Assembly (NCBI GenBank): GCA_018001635.1
Contig: JAGNHS010000003.1
Location: 21,675 to 85,674, forward strand
Source: Pseudomonadota bacterium
Lineage (GTDB): Bacteria > Bdellovibrionota > UBA2428
DNA length: 64,000 nt
Direction: 5' to 3'
Position 1 is the stretch's first letter. The number at the start of each line of letters is the position of its first letter. Below are positions 34,752 through 43,067 of this stretch, piece after piece. The notes below the pieces were generated by a model. That model worked only from the letters and a program-made list of their open reading frames with translations. It was not told the DNA's origin and did not search any database. The translations under genes and the position numbers were made by a program.

Positions 34752-35249
34752 ATGCCGATTTTAAATTTAGAGTTTTGGGTGCCTTCTCCTATCGATAAGG
34801 TTTGGGAGATTTACCGTTATCCAAAAAATTTAGAAAAAATATCTCCAGCTTATGCAGGTGTTCATGTATTGGGCGATCCCATTACTGAAGATGGGGCTTT
34901 GGTTGAAATTCAACTCAGACCATCATGGTTGCCCTTCACTTTAAATTGGTCTTCAAGAGTTCAAAATGTCGTAGCGGAGGGGCCACAAAGACAATTTGTG
35001 GATGTGATGGAAAAGGGTTTATTTAGCTCTTGGAAGCACACTCATAAACTTGAGTCGGGTGATGAGATGTTTCGCTCTTCTTCGGGCCAAGACATTAAAA
35101 GCCATCAGCCCGGCACGTGGATTATCGATCAAGTAGAATATGAGTTGCCTCTGGGGCCATTTAATTCTTTGGCCAATCAGCTTCTTGTGAAGCGCGCGCT
35201 TGGATCGATGTTTTCTGAAAGAAAAAAAGCCTTTCAAGAAATGTTTTGA
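34752..35249 (+). CDS. SRPBCC-family (START-like) protein
   Basis: A 165-residue protein with a START/SRPBCC ligand-binding fold: an N-terminal strand with WVPSPIDKVWEIYRYP NLEKISP matching the polyketide-cyclase/COQ10 pattern, a central beta sheet, and the long C-terminal helix (NQLLVKRALGSMFSERKKAF). Related proteins bind quinones or lipids. Its adjacency to nuoB, four bases away, fits a link to respiration but does not prove one. Confidence 0.7.
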   Translation: MPILNLEFWVPSPIDKVWEIYRYPKNLEKISPAYAGVHVLGDPITEDGALVEIQLRPSWLPFTLNWSSRVQNVVAEGPQRQFVDVMEKGLFSSWKHTHKLESGDEMFRSSSGQDIKSHQPGTWIIDQVEYELPLGPFNSLANQLLVKRALGSMFSERKKAFQEMF

Positions 35250-35276
35250 TCGTTTGCGCATAATTCATTTCAATAT

Positions 35277-36053
35277 TTAAATTCTGTCGATAAAGATTGT
35301 TCCAATCTTTTCGTTATCGTTGATAACGTCAATGACCCAACCTTTTTCTTTAAGCTCTCCACGTAAAGTGAGTACAATAGTTTCATTGGCCGTGTTCACT
35401 CCACGAAGAGTGGCATTTAAATTTTGTCGAGCTTCTCTAGTTCCGGAAGACATGACAATTTGTCCGTCTTGATTTGTGGCTAAATGGAGTCTTTGTTTTC
35501 CAGATACAATATCTAAATTGATTTCGATGTTGTGAACTTGTTGGCTTTCTCGACTGTGAACACCTCTAATTCGAACTTTATAAGATCCAGCTTGGTTACT
35601 GAGTCCATCGACAACAGAATCTAGAGGATCCTTTGAATTAGGGGCTATTTTTCTATCAGCAAAAAAGAGTTCTGCTAGATTAAGTGTGGTTTTTTCATCG
35701 GCAACAAAATAACCTTCTGGCGCGGGTTTAGGATTGTTGTTGAAGGCATTTCTTGGAGCCGAAGATCGATCTCCGTTATTGGAGTCGTTATGGCTAATAG
35801 GTCTATGATTAGAGTCTGGTCCAGGATTTTGATTGTCGTTCTGAGGCGCTCCAGGGCGTCGGGGTGGCCTGGAATTATCGGGAGCGCTTCCGTCGGGCCC
35901 ACCACTCACTGTGGGATTTCCGGGGCTATTAGGAGCGCTAACAAGGGGTGGTGGGGGAGGAGGAAGATCCCTGACCCTTTTGGGCTTTGTATAGAGTATC
36001 GAACCGCTGCAAGACGCAACAAATATAAGTGACCAACGCGCAGAATTTTTCAT
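35277..36053 (-). CDS. Lipoprotein with Pro/Asn/Gly-rich linker
   Basis: A 258-residue protein with a lipoprotein-like start (MKNSARWSLIFVASC, lipobox VASC with Cys15). It is followed by a long low-complexity region about 27-115 rich in Pro, Asn, Asp and Gly (PPPPPP), then a beta-rich domain about 120-258 (YKVRIRGVHSR, IEINLDIVSGKQ, TLRGELKEKGWVIDV). No family was recognised. The linker may span peptidoglycan. Confidence 0.55.
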   Translation of the reverse strand: MKNSARWSLIFVASCSGSILYTKPKRVRDLPPPPPPLVSAPNSPGNPTVSGGPDGSAPDNSRPPRRPGAPQNDNQNPGPDSNHRPISHNDSNNGDRSSAPRNAFNNNPKPAPEGYFVADEKTTLNLAELFFADRKIAPNSKDPLDSVVDGLSNQAGSYKVRIRGVHSRESQQVHNIEINLDIVSGKQRLHLATNQDGQIVMSSGTREARQNLNATLRGVNTANETIVLTLRGELKEKGWVIDVINDNEKIGTIFIDRI

Positions 36054-36172
36054 CGAGAAGACTTATGCAAGTGCTATTCCAGGCTGAAAGGGCAATATAT
36101 TTGATTTGAAGCATGATTTTTTATGAGTCAGACAAAAGACTGAAAACACTGTCTAAAAGTTATACTTCGATA

Positions 36173-37033
36173 TTAGGCATCGTCGACGGTGTGGAAATTT
36201 CCAATATCAATAATTCTCTTTTCTCCTTCAGAGCGGATGATATCTCGAAATTTCTTATTCTTTAAAAGGTGTTCAAATTTATAATAGTGATTGGCTGCAA
36301 TGGCAGTAAAGAAAGTTTCGTCGGTTCCTTGAAAGGTTACAAAAAATTCAGGATTGAGTTTTTCAAGCTCCTTATGATCTTTTCCATAAAGGGGGCTGTT
36401 GGCGTCAATGACATGCATTAGTGTCCACGACAATCCAAAAATAGGAGTGGTGTCACGTTCTAATTTGAGGTCGTGAATTTTTCTTAAAAAGTGACCTTCT
36501 TCCGTTGTTTCATTGAGGAGTACACTAAAGCGTGCGCGACCTTCTATAATTCTATTGATTCTAGTGTTGGCGAGTCTCAGAAGAAGAACATCTTTTTTGG
36601 CATAAGGAGCTCGGATGATATTTTTAGAAAAAATAACTTTAGCATTGGGTCGAGCGAATTTAGCAAATATGAGACCCGTGCTGATGGCTGTTAAAACAAA
36701 GCCAAAAATAGCTTCAAGGGTGACAATTATATGCGCAAATTGTGTTTGTGGATAAAAATTCCCATAACCGATTGTGGCGGATGTTTGAATGCTGAAAAAG
36801 AAATAATCCCAATAATGACCTGGACGAACATTGGCAATGGATTCGGGGTAGAGCCAATAAAGTGCTGCAAAAAGAAAATTATAACTTAGATAAACAGAAG
36901 AGATAAAGGCAATCAGGTAGATCCAAGAACTCGTGAGTAGTTTGTGGTAGAGGTCTTCCCAGTAAGAATTCTTATGGCCCTCTTTGACCACAACGTAGAG
37001 AGGATTTTCTTTGGGTTGACGTTTAAATTTCAT
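36173..37033 (-). CDS. Inward-rectifier potassium channel (KirBac-like)
   Basis: A 286-residue bacterial Kir channel. An amphipathic N-terminus is followed by a first membrane helix (about 37-60), a pore helix and the selectivity filter TIGYG (87-91), the second helix (about 100-125), then the cytoplasmic Ig-like domain (130-286) characteristic of KirBac. The FxxP of the slide helix is not plain. It would move potassium across the inner membrane. The start overlaps the stop of a 94-residue gene by ATGA, so the two are likely translationally coupled. Confidence 0.9.
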   Translation of the reverse strand: MKFKRQPKENPLYVVVKEGHKNSYWEDLYHKLLTSSWIYLIAFISSVYLSYNFLFAALYWLYPESIANVRPGHYWDYFFFSIQTSATIGYGNFYPQTQFAHIIVTLEAIFGFVLTAISTGLIFAKFARPNAKVIFSKNIIRAPYAKKDVLLLRLANTRINRIIEGRARFSVLLNETTEEGHFLRKIHDLKLERDTTPIFGLSWTLMHVIDANSPLYGKDHKELEKLNPEFFVTFQGTDETFFTAIAANHYYKFEHLLKNKKFRDIIRSEGEKRIIDIGNFHTVDDA

Positions 37034-37314
37034 GCAGATTTTAAAAAGAACTCGTGGGATTCCTCTGTGAGTTTAGCTTTGCGGGCCTCAGAAATTTCAG
37101 CGGGCTTTCGTCCGCCATAACTGAGTTTAAGCACGCATCGGTAGACATCTCTTTCGATTTCGTTAACTGCGCGATTAGGGTTGGCTCTTGCTTGAGGATT
37201 GTTTTCACTCAATTTTTTAAAAATGACATACGCAAATGCTCGGAGTTTTTCTTTGGAGTCGATGAGCTTGTTGGACCAAGCCCATTCCGTGACCATGGCA
37301 ATTTTCTGCTTCAT
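37030..37314 (-). CDS. Hypothetical 94-residue protein coupled to KirBac
   Basis: A soluble basic helical protein (MKQKIAMVTEWAWSNKLIDS...). It contains ARANPNRAVNEIERDVYRCV and ends in charged residues. No signal peptide or membrane segment was seen, and no family was recognised. Its stop codon overlaps the KirBac start by four bases (ATGA), which suggests it is expressed ahead of the channel and may regulate or accompany it. Confidence 0.5.
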   Translation of the reverse strand: MKQKIAMVTEWAWSNKLIDSKEKLRAFAYVIFKKLSENNPQARANPNRAVNEIERDVYRCVLKLSYGGRKPAEISEARKAKLTEESHEFFLKSA

Positions 37315-37372
37315 GAGTTTATTTCGGAAAACTTAAATTGCACATTGAGCCAATTCTTTGGCTCCCGATAAC

Positions 37373-38851
37373 TTAATGATTTAAATATTTATTATCGAGA
37401 TATTTTAAGAAAGCCTCAGCGCCTAAGTCTCTATCAGGTAATATATTTTTTATAGTACCCGTGCTGTTATCAAGTGCTGCAAAATGGTGAACCTTTTTAT
37501 AAAGATAATCCTTAATGAATGCAAAAGAACCATTTCTCACTTTATCTTCCCAGTCTGGAAATTGTTTAGAGAAATCAGCATGAATTTCGGCTGCTAACAA
37601 ATTCCCAATGCTATAACCAGGGAAGTATCCAAAGGAGCCGCCGTGCCAGTGAATGTCTTGTAAGCATCCCTTAGTGTCGTTGGGTACCTGAATACCAAAA
37701 TAATCTTTAAAAGTACTATTCCAAACATCAGGAATGTCTTTGACTTCGATTTTACCTTCAATCAACGACTCTTCAATTTTCATTCGTAAAGCAATGTGAA
37801 GATTGTAAGTCACTTCATCGGCATCAACCCTGATGAGAGATTTTTCTACTAAATTTAGAGATTCAAAAAGTTCTTTTGAATTTTTTCCAGTTAATTGGCC
37901 TAAATAATCACAAAAAGCTTGAGAGCGTCCTATGAAATTTTCGTAAAAGCGACTTTGAGATTCATGCACTCCAGTGGAGGCACCGCTGGCACAGGGGGTG
38001 CCAATCAGGTCTCTAGGAAAACTAGCCTCGTAAATTCCATGGCCAGTTTCGTGGATACTACTGAATAAGGCATTTAGAAAATCACTTTCATCATATCGAG
38101 TCGTCATTCGCACATCTTCAGGGTTACCGCCACAAAAGGGGTGGTGGCTCTCGTCAAGGCGTCCGCGCTCCATTGGAAAGTCTAATTGTTTTATAATTTT
38201 AAGTGAAAGTTCACGTTGCTCGGCTTTGGGCATGGGGTAAGCGATAGATTTCCAGCTTTGAGATTTTTGTTTATCAATAATTTTTTCAAGTCGAAGCTTT
38301 GTTCCTTCTACTAATTGGCTAAGAAGAGTTCTCAATTGTTGAGCTTTCATTCCAGGCTCGTATTCGTCCAACATGATTTCGTATAGAGTGCAGCCGTTAA
38401 AATGCTCTTTCAGTAATTTATGTTCTGAAAGTCTTAAGGCTTCTTCTCTTTTTAGTGAAACGATTTCACTTAATGCTTCTTGGACCTTAGAAAAATTTGA
38501 TTCGGAACGAGCGACTTTCCAAGCTTCGAGAGTTTTAACTTTAGAGATTGTGATTTTGTGAACAAAATTTTCATCGAGAGCTGTTTTTTTGGCGACCTCA
38601 ATCCGCAATTTAGAAAGTATTTTTTGTTCGCGGGGATTGGGGGAATGGGCTTTTAATACGGAACTTACAAATTCTGGATGAGTTTGAATTTTAAAGTGTT
38701 CGCCATAAAGATAACTCAGTTGTTCGGAGCGAATGTTGACACTCTGAGTGGGCATGTAAGTTTCTTGGTCCCATTCTAATAGGCCTATTGTGGATTCAAG
38801 AATTTTAGATTTCTTATAGTGTTCTAAGATTTGTGGTATTGACCAAGTCAT
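37373..38851 (-). CDS. M32 carboxypeptidase (Taq-type)
   Basis: A 492-residue zinc carboxypeptidase of family M32. The HExxH motif reads HETGH, near residue 268, followed by VHESQSRFYENFIGRS, which is the conserved third-ligand region. The family hallmark DESHHPFCGG and RYDESDFLNALFSSIHETG are present, as are the IHWHGGSFGYFP and DLYGPQ-like C-terminal segments. It removes C-terminal residues with broad specificity, probably in the cytoplasm since no signal peptide is seen. It is divergent from the nitrilase-family gene. Confidence 0.92.
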   Translation of the reverse strand: MTWSIPQILEHYKKSKILESTIGLLEWDQETYMPTQSVNIRSEQLSYLYGEHFKIQTHPEFVSSVLKAHSPNPREQKILSKLRIEVAKKTALDENFVHKITISKVKTLEAWKVARSESNFSKVQEALSEIVSLKREEALRLSEHKLLKEHFNGCTLYEIMLDEYEPGMKAQQLRTLLSQLVEGTKLRLEKIIDKQKSQSWKSIAYPMPKAEQRELSLKIIKQLDFPMERGRLDESHHPFCGGNPEDVRMTTRYDESDFLNALFSSIHETGHGIYEASFPRDLIGTPCASGASTGVHESQSRFYENFIGRSQAFCDYLGQLTGKNSKELFESLNLVEKSLIRVDADEVTYNLHIALRMKIEESLIEGKIEVKDIPDVWNSTFKDYFGIQVPNDTKGCLQDIHWHGGSFGYFPGYSIGNLLAAEIHADFSKQFPDWEDKVRNGSFAFIKDYLYKKVHHFAALDNSTGTIKNILPDRDLGAEAFLKYLDNKYLNH

Positions 38852-38873
38852 CAGCTGTTTCTAACATGCTCTT

Positions 38874-39722
38874 ATGAGAATCGCTATTGTGCAAATGCGT
38901 TCAACAGATGATCCCTGGGAGAATTTGTTTTTAACTCAAAGCTTCATTGCCGAAGCACAATCGCAAAAATGTGATCTCATTTGTTTTCCGGAAAACGTAT
39001 TTTATCGAGGTCCACGCCACCCTAAGGATTTTGAACGATCGGAAATCTTTTTAGATCCAAATCCCGAGCGAGCTCTACGAGAAGGAAATGATTGGAATAA
39101 GGCTTTTTATGAGGCATTTTCTAATTTGGATTTAGCCGTTTCACTGGGGTCCGTATTGGAGGCCCCTGCAGAAGGGGAGCTTCCTTATAATGCTCATTGG
39201 TTTATAAAGCCTGGCGAGAAGCCCATGAGTTATCATAAAATTCATCTATTTCATTTTGATGCACCCGGAGCTGTGTATAGGGAGTCTCAAGATTACCAAG
39301 CGGGAGATAAGCCCGTCACTGTAGAATGGCGTGGTTGGAAATTCGGGTTGAGCATTTGTTATGATTTAAGATTCCCTGAATTGTTTAGAAATCTTGTAGT
39401 TCAGAATAAATCTGACGTACTTCTAATTCCTGCAGCTTTTACGGCTTTGACTGGTGAGTTGCATTGGGAGCTGTTATTGCGATCACGAGCCGTTGAAAAT
39501 TTATCTTATGTGATTGCTTCTGCTCAATGGGGCGATCACTTTAATTCTCGCGGTGAGGCCTTATCTTGCTACGGCAATGCTCTTATGGTTCATCCTTGGG
39601 GTGGGGTTCTAGATCGAGCTCCTTTTGAGGGAGAAAATATGTTGGTGTGCGAACTTTCTCGAGAAGAGTTAAATGAGGTTCGAAAGAGATTGCCTGCATT
39701 GCAGAATTGTCGCTTGATTTAA
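38874..39722 (+). CDS. Carbon-nitrogen hydrolase (nitrilase superfamily)
   Basis: A 282-residue enzyme with the Glu-Lys-Cys triad: Glu in CFPENVFYRG, Lys in SYHKIHLFHF, and Cys in GLSICYDLRFPELFR. The motif HLFHFDAPG and length are those of Nit-type omega-amidases and deaminated-glutathione amidases rather than true nitrilases. Cytoplasmic. The start has no good ribosome binding site and lies 22 bases after the divergent M32 start. Confidence 0.85.
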   Translation: MRIAIVQMRSTDDPWENLFLTQSFIAEAQSQKCDLICFPENVFYRGPRHPKDFERSEIFLDPNPERALREGNDWNKAFYEAFSNLDLAVSLGSVLEAPAEGELPYNAHWFIKPGEKPMSYHKIHLFHFDAPGAVYRESQDYQAGDKPVTVEWRGWKFGLSICYDLRFPELFRNLVVQNKSDVLLIPAAFTALTGELHWELLLRSRAVENLSYVIASAQWGDHFNSRGEALSCYGNALMVHPWGGVLDRAPFEGENMLVCELSREELNEVRKRLPALQNCRLI

Positions 39723-39888
39723 GGCTGTCCTCATAAACAAAGCTTAGTCACTCCTCTCTCATATTTGCCAATAATATGACAGACCTTTTCATTTAATTTG
39801 TTAATTCTTATTCTATGAACTGCACGCGGAAATAATCACATCATTTCGTTGCAACCCTGGGACAGAAGAAGACCATTAGGAGTTTGCT

Positions 39889-41325
39889 TTGAAATATTTC
39901 TATTGTCTTTTTGTTTTAATGCTCGCGCAGTCTTTTCAGGCACAGGCTTTAAGTGAGGCTGAAGTTAAGACTATGCAAATCGAAACCATGGGTTCTTTGT
40001 CTTGTCCTAATTTTCGAAGTCAGGTTTTTGATTTGGCTTATAAATTTTTGAGAACAAGAAGAAGTCCTAATGAGTTTAAAAGTTTTCCTGAAATATTTAA
40101 CAAAATTACATTTAATGATGTTCGCCAATGGAGTTATTCCAGAAAAGCGCAATTACCTTTTTTGAGAAAAGCTTTTAGAGATCTTTATTTGTTTTTATTT
40201 CTAGGCCATAGAGATTTTAAGAAAGATCCAGGGGGTGATTTTAGATTGGATAAAATATCGGCTGCAGAACTTGGAGATAGAACTTCTGAGGCGGCTGACG
40301 TTTATTTAAATCACCTCGATTACATGATTGAGAGTATGAAGGTATTTGCACTTAATAATGCTATAGATTGCGCAACGGAAATGATTCCAGAGCCACAACA
40401 ATCGGCAGTTTCACCTACTTTGGCTTCTAAAGGAGCGAGGAAAACTTTAGATAATTTTTATCAAACCTGTGATGCTATGAGCTGGCAGCCCTATGGTTTA
40501 AATGATCCTGACGTTGAAGGTATAAAAGTAGTTGGCCAACATCCAAGTGGGGGAAATAAAAGAATTATAAGTGATAAAGAAAAACTGTTAAGCACGCATT
40601 TCTATCTTAAGTCGGTGGATAGTTATGGAATGCTTTGTGTGGATGTTAAAAAAAATCCACCGATTTATGATTTTGGCGGAAAACCCAACACTTCCAATGG
40701 AATTTTAGATTTTTTTTCAGATGCAGGAAGTGGAACTTCAGTTATGGGGATAGACTGTTCTGCCGTGGTGTTTTCATCGCTGGCAACTATGGGGATGAAA
40801 TTAAAATCAGATACAAAATTAAAACCTGAACACGTTCATGGTGTGAGTTCTAGCATGTTTAAAGAACCTCAAGATAATGGATTAACTTGTTTATCCAAGT
40901 TGAAACCCAGTGCTACGGATCATGACCTACAGCCTGGTGATATCATTGCCATTAAAGGACATGTTGTCATTGTTGAATCTATAGAGAGTGATCCTTGGGG
41001 GATTAATAGATTTGTGGCTCCTTCTCAGTGCAGTTTGGAAAATATAAGTTCTAAGAATTTTAATTTTATCATTATTCAAAGTTCTCCGGTTAAGGGTGGA
41101 ATTGGTGTAAATCGCATGAACGCTAGAGAGTATTTTCAAGACGGACAAACTATGGCTGATGGATTGAGGGCTAATGCAGTGAACGCCTGTTTGGCTCGTC
41201 TTGGATCGAGCAAAAGAATCGATGTGTCTAAAGCTTCAGTGGTAAGGCATAAGGGGACTTCAAATTGTACGGATGATTCTCTGAAATTAAGTCATGAATC
41301 GTGCACACAAAACTGTAGAATATAA
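39889..41325 (+). CDS. Exported NlpC/P60-like cysteine peptidase, putative
   Basis: A 478-residue exported protein (signal peptide MKYFYCLFVLMLAQSFQAQA). The first 280 residues have no recognised domain. From about 285, GIDCSAVVFSSL carries Cys290 and LQPGDIIAIKGHVVIVESI carries His358, the Cys...His order and strand context of NlpC/P60 and CHAP folds, which cut peptidoglycan peptides or similar. The rest has many cysteines. A TTG start is used because AGGAG lies six bases before it. Upstream is a 166-base gap without a gene. Confidence 0.62.
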   Translation: MKYFYCLFVLMLAQSFQAQALSEAEVKTMQIETMGSLSCPNFRSQVFDLAYKFLRTRRSPNEFKSFPEIFNKITFNDVRQWSYSRKAQLPFLRKAFRDLYLFLFLGHRDFKKDPGGDFRLDKISAAELGDRTSEAADVYLNHLDYMIESMKVFALNNAIDCATEMIPEPQQSAVSPTLASKGARKTLDNFYQTCDAMSWQPYGLNDPDVEGIKVVGQHPSGGNKRIISDKEKLLSTHFYLKSVDSYGMLCVDVKKNPPIYDFGGKPNTSNGILDFFSDAGSGTSVMGIDCSAVVFSSLATMGMKLKSDTKLKPEHVHGVSSSMFKEPQDNGLTCLSKLKPSATDHDLQPGDIIAIKGHVVIVESIESDPWGINRFVAPSQCSLENISSKNFNFIIIQSSPVKGGIGVNRMNAREYFQDGQTMADGLRANAVNACLARLGSSKRIDVSKASVVRHKGTSNCTDDSLKLSHESCTQNCRI

Positions 41326-41367
41326 AATAGTCTCTTCAATGCCATGGGTTTTTTCACGAAGGACTGC

Positions 41368-41853
41368 TTAAAGGGTGCGAAGATGTTGTCGGCGTGGATC
41401 TTCGGGGATCGCGAGGAGTTTGTCTTTTTGGTAGACTAAGGCTTCGCGACTTTCGCCGACAATTTCTACAGATTGGCTCATTTCAATGGCCTCAACCGGG
41501 CAAGCTTCTTCGCAGAATCCGCAATTAATACAGCGACCAAAATCAATTTGAAAAACTTTTGGACGACGTTCTCTGTAATCTTGATCGGGGAATTCTTCGG
41601 CTTCGATATAGATGGCCACCGGGGGGCAAACCACTTCACATAATTTACAGGCTACACATCGCTCGTTACCATCTTGGCTTGCAATTAAACGAGGAACGCC
41701 ACGGTATCCCACAGGGAAATTGTGCTTAACTTCGGGATAACTCATTGTAGATTTTTTTCGGAATAAGAATTTTAAAGTCAGCATCATCCCGCGAATGATT
41801 TCGGGTAAGTAGAGCCTTTGTCTGAGCGTCATTCGCTTATACTTCGGAAGCAT
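41368..41853 (-). CDS. nuoI: NADH-quinone oxidoreductase subunit I
   Basis: A 161-residue complex I subunit with two 4Fe-4S ferredoxin motifs: CVACKLCEVVCPP and CINCGFCEEACPV. They carry clusters N6a and N6b, relaying electrons to NuoB's N2. The N-terminal LPEIIRGMMLTLKFLF fits the amphipathic membrane-contact helix. Like nuoB it sits alone rather than in a full nuo operon, within 7 kb of it. Confidence 0.94.
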   Translation of the reverse strand: MLPKYKRMTLRQRLYLPEIIRGMMLTLKFLFRKKSTMSYPEVKHNFPVGYRGVPRLIASQDGNERCVACKLCEVVCPPVAIYIEAEEFPDQDYRERRPKVFQIDFGRCINCGFCEEACPVEAIEMSQSVEIVGESREALVYQKDKLLAIPEDPRRQHLRTL

Positions 41854-41900
41854 ATATTCTTTGTAAGGTCTTAGAACCCATTTTGCAACCTAGAAGGGGC

Positions 41901-42365
41901 TTATCGATCGCGTCTTTTTGCTTGATCCATGCTGCGTTGGACTTCCTTTTTCTTAAGGGTGTCTCGTTTGTCGCCTCGAGTTTTTCCTTTTGCTAGCCCA
42001 AGCTCGATTTTAGCATAGCCATTCTTAAAATAGATTTTAATGGGTATCAGTGTATATCCATCTTTATCGATAGCGGTTAAAAGTTGTTGAAGCTCTTTCT
42101 TCTTTAAAAGAAGTTTACGAGTTCTTACGGGGGGATGATTATAAAATGGGCCCCCTTGTTTAAATTCTGAGATATTAGCTTTGTGTAAAAAAAGTTCGCC
42201 TTTTGAAAAGCTAGCAAAAGAATCGACTAATTGGACTTTCCCTTCGCGGCATGATTTCACTTCTGAACCTTTAAGAACCAAGCCAGCCTCAATGGTTTTT
42301 TCGATATGATAATCGTGAAAAGCTTTTCTGTTTTGAGAAATTAATTTAACTGCTTTGTCTGCCAT
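41901..42365 (-). CDS. smpB: SsrA-binding protein
   Basis: Binds tmRNA and delivers it to stalled ribosomes in trans-translation. Signatures: NRKAFHDYHIEKTIEAGLVLKG (start), GSEVKS, HANISEF, and GLAKGKTRGDKRDTLKKK, followed by a basic tail. At 154 residues it is full length. No tmRNA gene was recognised in the window. It shares a minus-strand run with DUF502 and ksgA. Confidence 0.97.
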   Translation of the reverse strand: MADKAVKLISQNRKAFHDYHIEKTIEAGLVLKGSEVKSCREGKVQLVDSFASFSKGELFLHKANISEFKQGGPFYNHPPVRTRKLLLKKKELQQLLTAIDKDGYTLIPIKIYFKNGYAKIELGLAKGKTRGDKRDTLKKKEVQRSMDQAKRRDR

Positions 42366-42374
42366 CGCAAATAA

Positions 42375-42926
42375 TTAAGTGTGAACAGTGGCTCCACAAC
42401 TTAAAACAATTTTTAAGGCTTCATCCACAGTAAAGGGACAGTCTTCTACATCTTTTTCATCAAAGAGTAGAACATAGCCGCCAGTAGGATTGGGAGCCGT
42501 TGGAACAAAAACTAAAATTTTATGATCGGCTTTGATTTCACCAGTCACAAAACCTAGGGTTTTAGATTTCACCCCCATGAAGGGAATGTAGACTACACGT
42601 TTAAAGGATTTGTTAGCGTCTTTTGAGAAAAGGGCCGTGCTCACTTGTTTAGATACTGAGTAGAGACCTCTGACGATAGGAAGTTTGCTAAAAACAGATT
42701 CTCCAAAAGTATTGAGAAGTTTACCTGTTACAGTTTTTGCAAAGATTCCAGTGAGAAGGAGTATGGCGAAGCAATAAATAATTCCTAAGCCGGGAAAAGC
42801 TTGAAGTGATTCGGGTACGAACCCGTCTAGAAATCGAATAGCACTCCAAAGGACCCATACAGTGATGGCCAACGGTGCAATCGAAATAAGTCCCAAAATT
42901 AAATATTCACGAATTTTATTTCCCAT
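42375..42926 (-). CDS. DUF502 integral membrane protein
   Basis: A 183-residue inner-membrane protein with two helices (about 7-28 and 45-65) and a conserved C-terminal domain with KLPIVRGLYSVSKQV, YIPFMGVKSKTLGFVTGE and VFVPTAPNPTGGYVLLF, all hallmarks of DUF502. Function unknown in the family. Its ATG lies three bases from the palindromic repeat, so its ribosome binding region falls inside the repeat. Confidence 0.85.
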   Translation of the reverse strand: MGNKIREYLILGLISIAPLAITVWVLWSAIRFLDGFVPESLQAFPGLGIIYCFAILLLTGIFAKTVTGKLLNTFGESVFSKLPIVRGLYSVSKQVSTALFSKDANKSFKRVVYIPFMGVKSKTLGFVTGEIKADHKILVFVPTAPNPTGGYVLLFDEKDVEDCPFTVDEALKIVLSCGATVHT

Positions 42927-42929
42927 AAA

Positions 42930-43067
42930 GCGCCTAGCGACTCGCGAGCTTTTGTGCGAGCCAAATGAACTTTACCATCGCCCCCCACCTTTTGCACTCC
43001 TATTAAAATATAGACAATATTTAGGGTGGGGGGCGATGGTAAAAAGTCGCTAGGCGCCTTTTAGGAG
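42930..43067. repeat. Dispersed palindromic element, copy A
   Basis: Outer arms GCGCCTAGCGACT (42930-42942) and its complement (43046-43058) enclose inner arms TTTACCATCGCCCC plus CCACC and their complement (43024-43042). The right side reads as an uninterrupted 34-base arm, while the left is split by about 28 extra bases (42943-42970) that contain a small hairpin of their own (CTCGC...GCGAG). The 34-base arm is identical to the left arm of the other copy at 58.9 kb. It lies between the DUF502 start and the end of ksgA, and contains the ksgA stop codon. Confidence 0.85.
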
